Positions 46,869 to 56,796 of a DNA stretch of 64,000 bases are shown one piece after another. The notes beneath the pieces were generated by a model that worked only from the letters and a program-made list of their open reading frames with translations, did not search any database and was not told the DNA's origin. The number at the start of each line of letters is the position of its first letter. Positions within the stretch are counted from its first letter, which is position 1. The DNA is from Pseudobacteroides sp. (lineage in GTDB: Bacteria > Bacillota > Clostridia > Acetivibrionales > DSM-2933). Both the position numbers and the translations under genes were made by a program. The stretch spans positions 32,779 through 96,778 of the forward strand of contig NZ_DATCTU010000071.1 of NCBI RefSeq assembly GCF_036567765.1, read 5' to 3'.

Positions 46869-49800
46869 ATGAATACCTTTAAAAGGGTAATAAGCCTTGT
46901 TATTATTTTGCTTATTCTAATCCCTGTAAATACCGATTATAAGGGTGCGGTTTTTGGTGCTGCAGCAGACATATCTCCACAGATGCCGCCTGAGAAACTA
47001 AGGGTTGAAGCGATAAACTCCGAGGAGCCTCCGATTGGCTATAATGAGTTTGACGGCTACTATGTTGATCTGAAATGGGATCAGGTAACATTTCCCGATG
47101 ATTCAATTTCCGGGTTTATAAACGTTAACCTCCAGGAAGTTAACAGACCATATAAGCCTGCTACAACAGTAGAGCTCAGGGAGAGAGATCTTCCCGGGGG
47201 TACAGCTCAAATAAGGCTTAAAAACCTTAAGTCGGGAACTGTATATTATGTAACCTTGACTGCATACCATACCCATTCAAACGGTAACACAACTTATAAC
47301 AGTGCCTTATCGGTTGAGTCAAATAAAGTAAAGTTTATGACGGACATCAACCTTATGGGATCGTCATACGGGATTAACCAGTTGAAAATTGAGTGGGATG
47401 ATGTATGGAACATAGGAAGAAGAATTGACTATAAGCTTTATGTATCTGAAAATCCGGAGTTTAACAGCGTTCAGCCTATCTATATCGGAGAAAGCCAGAT
47501 AGAGCCTCTAGGGCCTATAAAAGTAAATCAGGTTTCAGGCAGACTGGAGTACATACTTACGGTAAATGATCCGGGAAGGGTTTATTATATAAAGGTTGTG
47601 CCGGATATTGTGGAAGCCAACCTTAAGAAAACCAATGAGTCTGGAACAATATTGGTAAGCAGCTTTATAATAGCCAGAACCAGCAAGATATCGGAGAACG
47701 ACGATGGAAGCATATGGAGGTTTGACTGGAGTGCTGTTGTAACAGGCTTAAGCAGCACAGAAATGACAATATCCTACCAAATCTTCAGGGGAAGCGTTGA
47801 AAATAATGATGTTCCCCAGTACATGGCATCTGTTGATGATACAAACTTTTTTATTACACTGCCGCCTGGAGAGAATATATATTATTATACAATAATTGCC
47901 AGTATAACTAAAAACGGAGAGGATGTATATCCTGGAATAAAAATAAAATCTGACAAAATACTTCTAAATGAACATGACATAATTACCACTCCTGGGGTGC
48001 CGGAAATAACCGACCTATTTGAAAGGGTTGTTGGCGATCCCATAATAAGCTATAGGGATGAGCTTAAACCAAACCGTGCTACTGTCCTCTGGAGGGTACC
48101 AAAAAAGGGGGATGGAAGCATTGATACCGATGTGTCCTATGATATATGGCTTATTAATAATCCCAATCAACTGGACAATCCGCCTGAAGGTACCAGGCTT
48201 GCTTTTGATTTCAAGCCTGCGTCATCAAATTATATAGTTGACGGGACAGATATAAAGGGATTCAAGTATACCGTTTCAAACCTGACACCTAATTCAACTT
48301 ATTACTTTAAAATAATAGCTAAAAAAAGCCTTGTGGATTATGTGAACGGCAAGCTTCAAAGTATAGTAAAGAAGTCAGATCCGGCTTTAAAGGTAATAAT
48401 CACTCCTTCAGAGGGCCCTATCGACCAACCGTTAATTCCCGGGAGGCCGCCATTTGGCATTAAGATGACAGCCGAAGGTATGTCTGCCATTACAGCTTCA
48501 ACCGTTACAATAAGCCTTAAAAACAAATGGTATGAAAAATTCAATAATGAAATTGGAAAATGGGAATATGTAAGGACGGAAAAGTTAAGTATAAATGATA
48601 TTCCGGATTATATACCTTCTCCCGATACATTAGATGGCAAAAACTACCGTGTTGTAGAATATGATTCAGGTGTTACAATAGATGTAGGGTGTGTTGAATA
48701 TGTTGACGGTATGTCATATAATGATATCGCGAATATACCTGCCAACAAGATAACCGGCTTCCCTGTCAATGCCAATGATAATACAGAGGATGCCAGTTTA
48801 AACCCCGACGGAAAGCGGCACAATGTGGATATAACATTGACAAACCTTATTCCTAATAAAACTTATATCATATGGCTAAGGGCTGCGAGAAGAAGTGTGA
48901 GCCTCTTGTCAGGGCCTTCAGATCCTATAGTCATTACAACCGATCCTGATATTGTTCCGCCTATCGTTAAGCCAACAGTGCCCATTTTTAATTATGGCTT
49001 GGCTGGAGATACATTTGTTGATTTAGGTTGGAACTTCAACAGTAAATATAAATATACTTTGAAATATGGGACTGTAGAGAATATTAATTCAACTTCGGGA
49101 ACAGTACAAATAAGCCCGGACAAACTTGCTAATGCAAGTTTTTACAGAATAGAAAACCTTTTACAGGATACGGTTTATTTTTTCTGGGTTCAGGCAGAAA
49201 CAGTTACAGGCGGATCAAAATCGGAATGGAGTGATTCCTACATACTAAAAACTCTTCCGCTAAACCCCCCTGAAACTCCTGCTGGATTTGGTGTAAAAAA
49301 TGGTGAGGATGCAATTACAAAAAACAGCATAACCTTTGAATGGATTATGAAAGAGGGTATGGAGTACAAGCTCGAGATAGCATCCGATATTAATTATAAA
49401 AGTCTGACAGAGTATAAAAGTAAAAATGTATCGGAATATAAGGTCGAAGGTCTTAAGTCCAATTTCAGGTATTATGCAAGGTTATACGCATTTGACCCAA
49501 AAAAACAGGTGTACTCTTCTCCTACGCAAAGCATAACAGTAAGGACAGAGAGAAGTGACGACGACTATGATTCTAATCAGGACATTGAAAATGTATTGAC
49601 TGGCGAGTTTGTTATCACTGATCCTAAACTTATAAACAATATTTGGAATGTTAGTATTACCGGGTCAAATGCCGATAGATTTATTGAGCATATGCAAACA
49701 GATAAAGTGATAGACTATAAAATAGACTTAACCAACCCGCCAGCTAAAGCCGAAAATATAAAAATAATAATAGGAAGCAAAGTTATTGATGCCTTGTCAA

Positions 49801-50771
49801 ATCTTAAGGAAAACGTAATCATAGCGGCAGACAGCAACACTGACGGCAATTTACAGTTTATAATCGGGGCCGGTATGATTGGAGAAAACACAAGAATGTC
49901 TATATCCAAAAAAATGGGAGAATTTAATTATGAATTGAACATTGGCTTTACAGGAGGCAACAAAGGGGAAGGAAACCCTAACCTTGAATTTAAAACAAGT
50001 GATCTGTCAATAGGGCTGGTTGCTAGTGGAACGAGTACCAACATTCCTTTTGAGAAGTTTGATGAGCCTATGAGAATAGTTTTTCCATATACAGATTACA
50101 GTTGGTACAGAGAAGGAAGGACCAGCGGGTATGGGTTGGACAAGAACAGCATGAAGTGGAATATACTTAAAACCAGTGCAGTATTTGATGAGAATGAAGG
50201 TAATGGGTTTGTAAGGGTCCATGCTGTAAAACCGGGTAAAATTGCTGTAGCTGAACCGGGTAGAAGCTTTTATGATGATATATCCGGAAGTTGGGCGGAA
50301 AGCTCAATAAATAATGTTGCATCGGTATGCAACTTAAAAAGCATAGAGGGCAGCTCCTTTGATCCGGGAAGAAATATTACGCTTGGAGAAGCTGTAAAAC
50401 TTATGCTTGACGTAATGAATGTAAAATACGACAATGATTATATGACAACAGCATCAAAAGCCCAGCTCATCTCCGCAAATGAGATGTTAAGGCCGGAGGA
50501 TAGCTGTTCTAGGGAAAAGGCGATTTCAATGATCTGCAGGCTGTATGAGATAAAAACCGGCAGACCCGGAAAGTCTTCAAGCATAGTAAAGACAGGACTT
50601 AAAGATATAAATCAGGTGTCGACAAGATATGTGGCTCAGGTAAATTTTGCCATACAGAATGGGATTGTTGCAGGAAGGGATAATGACTACTTGAATCCAT
50701 TAGGGTCTGTAACCCGTGCCGAAGAAGCAGCAATGATAGAAAAGCTGCTCATTCTTACAGGTGAGCTATAA
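46869..50771 (+). CDS. second giant fibronectin-III-repeat protein with C-terminal SLH-like region
   Basis: The 1300-residue paralogue of the upstream protein has a signal peptide, six or seven FN3-like units (SGTVYYVTLTAYHT, GRVYYIKVVPDI, NSTYYFKIIAKKS, NKTYIIWLRAARR, RYYARLYAFDP) and a shared C-terminal fold (VITDPKLINNIWNVSITG ... ADSNTDGNLQFIIGAG). It ends with two SLH-type repeats (DDISGSWAESSINNVA and STRYVAQVNFAIQNGIVAG...SVTRAEEAAM). The ATG at 46869 is preferred over GTG 46860 because GAGGTGAGG precedes it by 8 bp. It lies 16 bp after the first paralogue, which strongly suggests co-transcription. Ligand or partner is unknown. Confidence 0.77.
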   Translation: MNTFKRVISLVIILLILIPVNTDYKGAVFGAAADISPQMPPEKLRVEAINSEEPPIGYNEFDGYYVDLKWDQVTFPDDSISGFINVNLQEVNRPYKPATTVELRERDLPGGTAQIRLKNLKSGTVYYVTLTAYHTHSNGNTTYNSALSVESNKVKFMTDINLMGSSYGINQLKIEWDDVWNIGRRIDYKLYVSENPEFNSVQPIYIGESQIEPLGPIKVNQVSGRLEYILTVNDPGRVYYIKVVPDIVEANLKKTNESGTILVSSFIIARTSKISENDDGSIWRFDWSAVVTGLSSTEMTISYQIFRGSVENNDVPQYMASVDDTNFFITLPPGENIYYYTIIASITKNGEDVYPGIKIKSDKILLNEHDIITTPGVPEITDLFERVVGDPIISYRDELKPNRATVLWRVPKKGDGSIDTDVSYDIWLINNPNQLDNPPEGTRLAFDFKPASSNYIVDGTDIKGFKYTVSNLTPNSTYYFKIIAKKSLVDYVNGKLQSIVKKSDPALKVIITPSEGPIDQPLIPGRPPFGIKMTAEGMSAITASTVTISLKNKWYEKFNNEIGKWEYVRTEKLSINDIPDYIPSPDTLDGKNYRVVEYDSGVTIDVGCVEYVDGMSYNDIANIPANKITGFPVNANDNTEDASLNPDGKRHNVDITLTNLIPNKTYIIWLRAARRSVSLLSGPSDPIVITTDPDIVPPIVKPTVPIFNYGLAGDTFVDLGWNFNSKYKYTLKYGTVENINSTSGTVQISPDKLANASFYRIENLLQDTVYFFWVQAETVTGGSKSEWSDSYILKTLPLNPPETPAGFGVKNGEDAITKNSITFEWIMKEGMEYKLEIASDINYKSLTEYKSKNVSEYKVEGLKSNFRYYARLYAFDPKKQVYSSPTQSITVRTERSDDDYDSNQDIENVLTGEFVITDPKLINNIWNVSITGSNADRFIEHMQTDKVIDYKIDLTNPPAKAENIKIIIGSKVIDALSNLKENVIIAADSNTDGNLQFIIGAGMIGENTRMSISKKMGEFNYELNIGFTGGNKGEGNPNLEFKTSDLSIGLVASGTSTNIPFEKFDEPMRIVFPYTDYSWYREGRTSGYGLDKNSMKWNILKTSAVFDENEGNGFVRVHAVKPGKIAVAEPGRSFYDDISGSWAESSINNVASVCNLKSIEGSSFDPGRNITLGEAVKLMLDVMNVKYDNDYMTTASKAQLISANEMLRPEDSCSREKAISMICRLYEIKTGRPGKSSSIVKTGLKDINQVSTRYVAQVNFAIQNGIVAGRDNDYLNPLGSVTRAEEAAMIEKLLILTGEL

Positions 50772-50799
50772 TAATAATTCTTTTATTTTGGAGGCTTGT

Positions 50800-51666
50800 A
50801 TGAAAGCATATTATAAATCTGCTGCCAGCCTTTTAATAACATTAATGCTTGTAACTCTACTTCCCATTGGTATGTCTTACTCACATGGGGTTGTATATGA
50901 TACTTCCTCTCTCGAAGGCAATAAGTTAAGAATAACATTAAAGTTGAGTGATCCCAATGAAAAAAAAGGCTTATCCATCGTGTTTTATCATTTGAAAAAT
51001 GGCAAAACCTTAAATATAGGCTATGAGATAAAGGATGGAGCTAAAAATACAGCTTCTATGGATTACAATCTTGCCGGGGCTCTTGTTCCAATCAGGATTG
51101 TGCTTACAAATATCTCACCTTCGGCCGATCTTCCTTTTAAGGATATCAGAAACACTGAAGCGGAAGAATTTATAAGGGATCTTCATGACAAGGGTATAGT
51201 AAACGGCAAGCAGCAAGATTACTATAAACCCAAGGATTTGGTTTCAAGAGCTGAATTTGCTGTATTGATCACCAAGGCACTTGGTATTGAAATAAATAAT
51301 GCAATGGAAAATAAGTACAAGGATATTTCAAAACACTGGGCCAGAGATTATATAAATGCAGCAGCACAGAAAGGCTTTATATCGGGTTATAAGGATGGGA
51401 CCATGAGGCCTGACAACTATGTTACCGTAGCAGAGGCGTGTACACTTGTGCATAAGGCATTCAAGCTTAATACAAATTACAGCGGCATTTATGATAAGCT
51501 TAAGCAGGACAAATGGTATAGCCAGTATGTTAAAAAAATTTTTGATCTTAAAATCTTGTCAACCAGCGACAGTATATATAGAAATTTTGATGAGGAAGCA
51601 TTTTTAAATAGGGCGAACTGTGCCATTATATTAAGCAGGGCATTATCAACATCAAATCAATATTAA
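50800..51666 (+). CDS. SLH-domain surface protein
   Basis: The 288-residue secreted protein has a signal peptide (to about YSHG), a small beta-rich N-terminal part and three SLH repeats: LPFKDIRNTEAEEFI...GIVNGKQQDYYKPKDLVSRAE, YKDISKHWARDYI...GFISGYKDGTMRPDNYVTVAE and a weaker third. SLH domains attach to pyruvylated secondary cell-wall polymer. It lies 28 bp after the second FN3 gene behind GGAGG, so it completes the operon. It is short and may act as a cap or partner for the two large proteins. Confidence 0.85.
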   Translation: MKAYYKSAASLLITLMLVTLLPIGMSYSHGVVYDTSSLEGNKLRITLKLSDPNEKKGLSIVFYHLKNGKTLNIGYEIKDGAKNTASMDYNLAGALVPIRIVLTNISPSADLPFKDIRNTEAEEFIRDLHDKGIVNGKQQDYYKPKDLVSRAEFAVLITKALGIEINNAMENKYKDISKHWARDYINAAAQKGFISGYKDGTMRPDNYVTVAEACTLVHKAFKLNTNYSGIYDKLKQDKWYSQYVKKIFDLKILSTSDSIYRNFDEEAFLNRANCAIILSRALSTSNQY

Positions 51667-51815
51667 ACCATACATTTAGAAGGGCAAAAAGCGAATACTA
51701 ATGCTATAAACAAATGCAAAAGATAATTTTAAAATATATGTATATACCTCGTCCAAAGGGGCAATAATTTAATAGAATTACGCCCGGAATTAATGATGAA
51801 AAAGGACTGAGATAT

Positions 51816-52574
51816 ATGAAAAAAGCAGCTTATGTATTGATTTCCATAGCTATTCTGATTATTATTATTCTTACCATTAGGTACTTTGAAAACTCACAGG
51901 AAAATAAGGAAGTTGGCGATGTGCTTGTAGAGTCATTTAAGGTTTCAGGTGCCCGGTTTCTCAAAAGCGAGCTTTATCTTTGGGGAAGGGTAAAGAACAA
52001 CAATATGGATAGTTTGTGGTCGATCGGTAAAAGCGTCTTGGAGAATATTGGAGTCAGCGAAAGAAATATACATATAAATAAAGAACAGAGCTGTGAAGAA
52101 CAGCAGAAAATTCAGGTTTTTGACAATAAGGGCCAGAATAAAAATCCAATCATAAGCCTTCAACTTGATAAAAATGGCAACAAACCTGATGAGAGCTTTA
52201 TTTCTGCTAATCTTATTAACGAGGCGTCAAATGAGAGTATTGAGGGTGTCAAACAAAAAGTACTGCCGGTGTTTGAGGAACTAAAAACTACGCCCCAAGT
52301 TACAGCCTGTATTATGGGAATATTCGATGGTAAAAAAGAGCCGAAGCTCTTGGATGATATATTCAGTAAAGTTTTAAAGGAGGTGAAAGCTCTTAGAGTG
52401 GAAGGAATTAATGACGGAAATACTTTAAGCGTTAGTGCATATTCTCCGTTGATTGAAGATTCTATTACTGTAGACGGTAAAAAAATAAACATAAATTTAG
52501 CGACCAGATATAATGCTAACGAGGATAGGACATATTTATGGCTTGCTACACCGATTATAACTACAGAATACTAA
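51816..52574 (+). CDS. YwmB-like protein (DUF1779)
   Basis: The 252-residue protein has an N-terminal membrane anchor (AAYVLISIAILIIIILTI) and an extracellular part with two similar halves (SGARFLKSELYLWGRV and VEGINDGNTLSVSAYSPLI). Length, anchor, spacing and position just upstream of murA match YwmB of Bacillus, whose gene lies before murA and spoIID. Its function is unknown; the fold is TATA-binding-protein-like. It starts at an ATG about 8 bp after AAAGGAC. It is separated from murA by the hairpin element at 52.58 kb. Confidence 0.65.
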   Translation: MKKAAYVLISIAILIIIILTIRYFENSQENKEVGDVLVESFKVSGARFLKSELYLWGRVKNNNMDSLWSIGKSVLENIGVSERNIHINKEQSCEEQQKIQVFDNKGQNKNPIISLQLDKNGNKPDESFISANLINEASNESIEGVKQKVLPVFEELKTTPQVTACIMGIFDGKKEPKLLDDIFSKVLKEVKALRVEGINDGNTLSVSAYSPLIEDSITVDGKKININLATRYNANEDRTYLWLATPIITTEY

Positions 52575-52579
52575 GTTAT

Positions 52580-52631
52580 AAAGACAACCGTCAAGGTTGC
52601 AAAATCACTTCGTGATTTTGTTATTCACGAA
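52580..52631. repeat. dispersed hairpin element, copy C
   Basis: GACAAC-N2-TCAAGGTTGCAAAATC is shared with the element at 38.18 kb. The hairpin CAAAATCAC/GTGATTTTG at 52600-52620 has the same shape but changed base pairs (C-G to A-T type), so pairing is kept while sequence differs. It lies in the gap before murA. Confidence 0.65.
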
Positions 52632-52667
52632 AGATAAATACAGTTAATATACGAAAGGGAGATTAAT

Positions 52668-53927
52668 GTGTCCAAATTAATAATATCATGTGGAACACCT
52701 TTGAAGGGTGAGGTAAGAATCAGTGGTGCCAAAAATTCGGTATTACCGATAATGGCTGCTTCTTTGCTGGCTGACGGAAAAAGTACAATAGAAGAAATTC
52801 CTTACTTGAATGATGTTAGAATTATGGGAGAGTTGATTAATTCTTTGGGTGCATCAGTGCAATTTTCCGACACAAAAACTACAGTGCTAATAAATCCATC
52901 AGATATTACAAATACAACTGCACCTTATGACTTGGTCAATAAAATGCGAGCATCATTTCTAATCATGGGACCACTGCTTGCAAAGTATGGTGCTGCCAGA
53001 ATACCGTTGCCGGGAGGTTGTGCCATAGGGTCAAGACCTGTTGATCTCCACATAAAAGGTTTTTCGGCAATGGGGGCTGAAATTACTCAAGGACACGGTT
53101 TTATTGATGTTAGGATAAACGGAAGGCTTAAGGGCAGTAAAATCTATCTGGATTTTCCAAGTGTGGGGGCAACCGAGAACATAATGATGGCAGCAGCTTT
53201 GAGCGATGGCCAGACAATAATAGAGAATGCAGCTATTGAACCTGAAATAGTTGACTTGGCTACATACCTGGTGACTATGGGGGCAGACATAAAGGGTGCA
53301 GGTACAGATACAATAAGAATCAATGGCGTAGATAGGCTAAGAGGTGCAAACCATACGGTTATCCCAGACAGGATTGAAGCGGGAACATATATGGTTGCGG
53401 CTGCCATAACGGGAGGAGATGTAAGGGTTGACAATGTTGTACCCGACCACTTAAAACCGGTAACGGCAAAGCTTAGGGAAGCAGGAGTGGAAGTATCTGA
53501 AGAACTGACCAGCGTCCATATCAAAGCAGGACATGATATCAAAGCGGTGGATATAAAAACTCATCCGTATCCGGGATTTCCTACCGACATGCAGGCACAG
53601 ATGACATCCCTGATGACTAAGGCTGAGGGCACAAGTATGGTAATTGAGACTATATTTGAAAACAGATTTATGCATGTTAATGAACTTAAGAGGATGGGTG
53701 CAAACATTAAAATAGAAGGCAGAAGTGCCATAATAGAAGGTAATCCAAACCTTTTAGGTGCACAGGTTAAAGCTACAGACCTAAGGGCAGGAGCGGCACT
53801 TGTTTTAGCAGGTCTAGCCGCGGAAGGGATTACCGAAATTACAGATATAGAGCATATAGAAAGAGGATATGTGGATATAGAGAAGAAGCTTAAATCAATA
53901 GGTGCAAACATAAAAAAAGTTGATTAA
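52668..53927 (+). CDS. murA: UDP-N-acetylglucosamine 1-carboxyvinyltransferase
   Basis: The 419-residue enzyme starts peptidoglycan precursor synthesis by moving enolpyruvate from PEP to UDP-GlcNAc. It shows the expected [16 protein letters not shown]-terminus, the catalytic Cys in [15 protein letters not shown] (Cys118, the fosfomycin target), [32 protein letters not shown] and [15 protein letters not shown]. It starts at GTG 52668 behind AAAGGGAG. Cys118 is intact, so fosfomycin sensitivity would be expected on this point alone. Downstream a long hairpin at 53974 ends transcription. Confidence 0.97.
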   Translation: MSKLIISCGTPLKGEVRISGAKNSVLPIMAASLLADGKSTIEEIPYLNDVRIMGELINSLGASVQFSDTKTTVLINPSDITNTTAPYDLVNKMRASFLIMGPLLAKYGAARIPLPGGCAIGSRPVDLHIKGFSAMGAEITQGHGFIDVRINGRLKGSKIYLDFPSVGATENIMMAAALSDGQTIIENAAIEPEIVDLATYLVTMGADIKGAGTDTIRINGVDRLRGANHTVIPDRIEAGTYMVAAAITGGDVRVDNVVPDHLKPVTAKLREAGVEVSEELTSVHIKAGHDIKAVDIKTHPYPGFPTDMQAQMTSLMTKAEGTSMVIETIFENRFMHVNELKRMGANIKIEGRSAIIEGNPNLLGAQVKATDLRAGAALVLAGLAAEGITEITDIEHIERGYVDIEKKLKSIGANIKKVD

Positions 53928-53973
53928 GGTTTGATGTAGTATAGCATTTATAAAAACCAATTTGTAAATTAAT

Positions 53974-54041
53974 AAACTGCCGCCAGATTAGCGAATACTT
54001 TAATGTGCAACAAGTGTATTTGATAACTGGCGGCAAAGTTT
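53974..54041. terminator. long-stem hairpin between murA and the next convergent gene
   Basis: AAACTGCCGCCAG at 53974-53986 pairs with CTGGCGGCAAAGTTT at 54027-54041, with a partially paired inner arm (AATACTT/AAGTGTATT). It lies between convergent stops and probably ends both transcripts, although no long T run follows. Confidence 0.55.
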
Positions 54042-54073
54042 ATAGCCTATGATTTAAATTCCAAAAGAAGTTT

Positions 54074-54373
54074 TTATGTTGAGAATAGCAGACCGTAAAA
54101 GTTATCACTTTCAATTTTTCCAATACCATATCCGTAGCAAAATGCTTGGTGCATGCTTGTAAGTATAAGAGAAGTCAAATACTCCCGCTCTTCCTTATCA
54201 AGACCTTTGTCCATATTTTTTATAAAGCACTTGGTTTTATTCTGAGCAATACTATGAATAGCATGACTTGTTTGTATCAGGTCATTCTGAAGTTTCATCC
54301 TACCTTCTTTTATATACTGTTTTACTGTGTTCTCAAATTCACCGTAATTATTTGTATTTTTGTAATTGGACAT
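54074..54373 (-). CDS. small hypothetical protein
   Basis: The 99-residue soluble protein is helical, with no membrane segment or recognised domain. It contains a central helix (YIKEGRMKLQNDLIQTSHAI) with two nearby Cys (TKCFIKN and AFCYGYG). The ATG at 54373 is preferred over TTG 54382 because AAAGGAG is 10 bp before it. It is convergent with murA and shares strand with htrA, with about 120 bp to the htrA stop. No function is proposed. Confidence 0.55.
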   Translation of the reverse strand: MSNYKNTNNYGEFENTVKQYIKEGRMKLQNDLIQTSHAIHSIAQNKTKCFIKNMDKGLDKEEREYLTSLILTSMHQAFCYGYGIGKIESDNFYGLLFST

Positions 54374-54494
54374 GTTATTCAAACTCCTTTACGATTGTCA
54401 TCTAAATATAATTATTGCCAGAATATATAAAAATATTTTGTTTTTAGGAAATTTCCCAAAACTTTATGTTTACAAGAACCCATCTATGTGCTGA

Positions 54495-55646
54495 TTATCT
54501 TGTAAGCAGCTTGGAGCTTCCTTTTACAGTTAGCTTAACAGGAACTTTTACAGGCTTTCCTTCGTGGCAATAGGTTACATTTATTACATCACCTGGCTCT
54601 TTAGAGTAAAGGTAAGTCCTTAACTGAAGCATTGTATTTATTTTATGTCCATCCACCTCTTCAATTACACAGCATTCCTTTATACCTGATTTAAAGGCAG
54701 GACTCTTCTTGTCAACTGTGGAGATATATATACCGCTGTCAATCTTTACGTTTTTGTCAATGTAAGGAACTACCTCTTTATCATAGGCGAAAACCCCCAT
54801 GTAAGGCTCTGAGAATTGCCCCTTTTTTACCAATTTGTCAATAATAGGAATAACTACATTAATGGGAACAGCAAATCCGATAGCCTCGGCACTGGTTACC
54901 TTAATGGTATTAATCCCGATAACCTCTCCTCGCGAGTTTAAAAGGGGACCGCCGCTGTTTCCTGGATTAATGCTGGCATCAGTCTGGATAAGATCCTCCA
55001 TGTAATTTGTTCCCTCTTCAGTTTCAATTTTAATTGTCCTGTTTAAGGCACTTATAATACCTGACGTAACGGTTCTCTGCAGTTGAAGACCCAAAGGGTT
55101 GCCGATTGCCACAGCCGGCTGCCCGATTTGAACTGTATTTGCATCGCCAAGCGGTATTGTGGGGAGACCTTTAAGGCTTATCTTTACAACAGCCAAATCC
55201 AAAACAGGATCAGACCACACTGTCGTGCCGTCAACATTTCTGCCGTCAGAGAGATTTACAATTATTCTTTTGGATTTCCCACCCGCAACATGGTTATTGG
55301 TAATGATATATCCATTGGGGTGAGCTATAACACCTGAACCAACCCCCCATTTTTCAGAAGTATTTCCATCAAAGATTGAATTGCCTTCCAACTTTAAAAC
55401 CGATAATCCTACAACGCCCGGTATGGACGACTTTGCAACAGCTTCTGCTATTGTCATACCGCTCTCTATTCCGGCACTTAAAAGCTGAGGCTGAGGAATA
55501 CCTGAATTGTTATTGATTTGTGGTGCGGTAGACTTTGGCGGCTGTCTGTAAAGATTGGCGAGCAATGCGATAACAAGGGTGCTGAGGACTGCAGTGGAGA
55601 TTAAAATATATAATATTGTTTTCTTGGAATTCTTATTCGAGAGCAT
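54495..55646 (-). CDS. membrane-anchored HtrA-type serine protease with PDZ domain
   Basis: The 383-residue protein has an N-terminal anchor (TILYILISTAVLSTLVIALL), a trypsin-like domain (about 70-275) with the triad visible as TNNHVAGG (His), DPVLDLAVVKI (Asp) and DASINPGNSGGPLLN (Ser), and one PDZ domain (about 285-375). It belongs to the DegP/HtrA group that degrades damaged extracytoplasmic proteins. The ATG follows AAAGGATG. Its neighbours are MurA and an SLH protease, so an envelope-quality role fits. No two-component operator was seen. Confidence 0.93.
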   Translation of the reverse strand: MLSNKNSKKTILYILISTAVLSTLVIALLANLYRQPPKSTAPQINNNSGIPQPQLLSAGIESGMTIAEAVAKSSIPGVVGLSVLKLEGNSIFDGNTSEKWGVGSGVIAHPNGYIITNNHVAGGKSKRIIVNLSDGRNVDGTTVWSDPVLDLAVVKISLKGLPTIPLGDANTVQIGQPAVAIGNPLGLQLQRTVTSGIISALNRTIKIETEEGTNYMEDLIQTDASINPGNSGGPLLNSRGEVIGINTIKVTSAEAIGFAVPINVVIPIIDKLVKKGQFSEPYMGVFAYDKEVVPYIDKNVKIDSGIYISTVDKKSPAFKSGIKECCVIEEVDGHKINTMLQLRTYLYSKEPGDVINVTYCHEGKPVKVPVKLTVKGSSKLLTR

Positions 55647-55768
55647 ATAATCATCCTTTGTTTTTTTATTATTTATTATTTAATAATAAGAATGAAAAAA
55701 TGCATTGAATTGGTTAATTGCTTTTAACCTAAAATAATGGAAAAAATGTAAAGGATGAAAAGAATACA

Positions 55769-55839
55769 TAAAAAAAGAAACTGCTCCTCAAATATAAGAT
55801 TATTAATACTTATAATTTAAATAATTCTGGAGCAGTTCC
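55769..55839 (-). terminator. terminator after the SLH tail gene
   Basis: On the minus strand GGAACTGCTCC (55839-55829) pairs with GGAGCAGTTTC (55787-55777), followed by CTTTTTTT. The 41-base loop is AT-rich. It ends the protease/SLH unit. Confidence 0.7.
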
Positions 55840-55884
55840 TTATAGTTCAATTATACATTTGAAAAAATCAAATTTACCAATATT

Positions 55885-56781
55885 CTATTGTACTATCACT
55901 TTCTTAAGTTCCAACCCTTTAATGATTATCGTGAATGCTTCTGCCCTTGTTATATTTTTATTTGGCTTAAATGAACCGTCCTGATAACCGTTTACAATGC
56001 TCAGCTCAACAGCTTTTGCCACATAGCCGGATGCCCAGTCCGGGATAGCTTTTTTATCTTTAAAATCAAGGGACATTTGTTTTAAGTCTTTATACCCTAA
56101 CGCTCTAAGGATTATGACAACCATTTCCATACGAGTGAGTTTATTATTTGGTCTAAATGTATTATCTTTGTATCCCATAATAATACCGTCTTCTGATATT
56201 GCATTAATATAACCCTTTGCCCAGTCTTGGAATTTTGAAGAATCGGCAAACCTCTTTGTTGAGGTGTTGGATGGCTCCAAATAAAGCATTTTAGCTATAA
56301 GCTTTGTTATCTCGGCACGTGTTATGTCCTTATCAGGTCTTATTGTGCCGTCCTGGTATCCGCTCACAAATCCCTTTGAGATAAGCTTTACAATATAATC
56401 CTTAGCCCAATGGTCTGAAACATCGGTTGGCATGTTGTTTGAATCCTCATTCCCTGATGAAGGCTGCTTGGTGGCAAGCTCTTGAGCAGTGGGAGTCGGT
56501 GTAATTGTAGGCTTAGGTGTAGTTGTTGGTGTTGGGATTCTGGTTGCTGTAGGTGGAGTAAGAATAACTGGCGGTGGTATATTATTATCTGGAGTTGGCA
56601 TTTTACTTAATATCATCAAGTTCAATCCGCTGCAATAACTGTCATATATGTTTAATTTTGCTGCATTATAGGGGTTTTGGACTGTTTGGTAGCCGCTATA
56701 AAATCCCATTTCATAATACAGAGAATTTTTTTCAGGCAGTATATACCCCAAATAAAAGTCGGTATACCTTGGTACTGTCAT
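55885..56781 (-). CDS. SLH-domain segment, continuation of the subtilase after an in-frame stop
   Basis: This 298-residue frame starts at an ATG at 56781 with no good ribosome site before it, and lies in the same frame as the protease that stops at 56796-56794. Its first residues (PRYTDFYLGYILPEKN, YYEMGFYSGYQT) complete the repeat left unfinished by the protease. A Pro/Thr linker and three SLH repeats follow (VSDHWAKDYIVKLISKGFVSGYQDG, YKDNTFRPNNKLTRME, DWASGYVAKAVELSIVNGYQ). It is probably the anchor of the protease: either a nonsense mutation split the gene, or the TAG is read through. Alone it lacks a signal peptide. Confidence 0.6.
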   Translation of the reverse strand: MTVPRYTDFYLGYILPEKNSLYYEMGFYSGYQTVQNPYNAAKLNIYDSYCSGLNLMILSKMPTPDNNIPPPVILTPPTATRIPTPTTTPKPTITPTPTAQELATKQPSSGNEDSNNMPTDVSDHWAKDYIVKLISKGFVSGYQDGTIRPDKDITRAEITKLIAKMLYLEPSNTSTKRFADSSKFQDWAKGYINAISEDGIIMGYKDNTFRPNNKLTRMEMVVIILRALGYKDLKQMSLDFKDKKAIPDWASGYVAKAVELSIVNGYQDGSFKPNKNITRAEAFTIIIKGLELKKVIVQ

Positions 56782-56793
56782 AGTATATGATAC

Positions 56794-56796
56794 CTA
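56794..56796 (-). other. in-frame TAG splitting the protease gene
   Basis: On the minus strand the codons are ACC TAG GTA TCA. The TAG lies inside a repeat unit (IPQGST, then VSYTMTVPRY after the stop), and the reading frame stays open on both sides. The flanking sequence lines up with intact repeat units upstream. Confidence 0.75.

Noticed and set aside
56794..56796. TAG as pyrrolysine codon
   Set aside because: No Pyl genes or PYLIS-like structure visible, and an ordinary stop or nonsense mutation is simpler.
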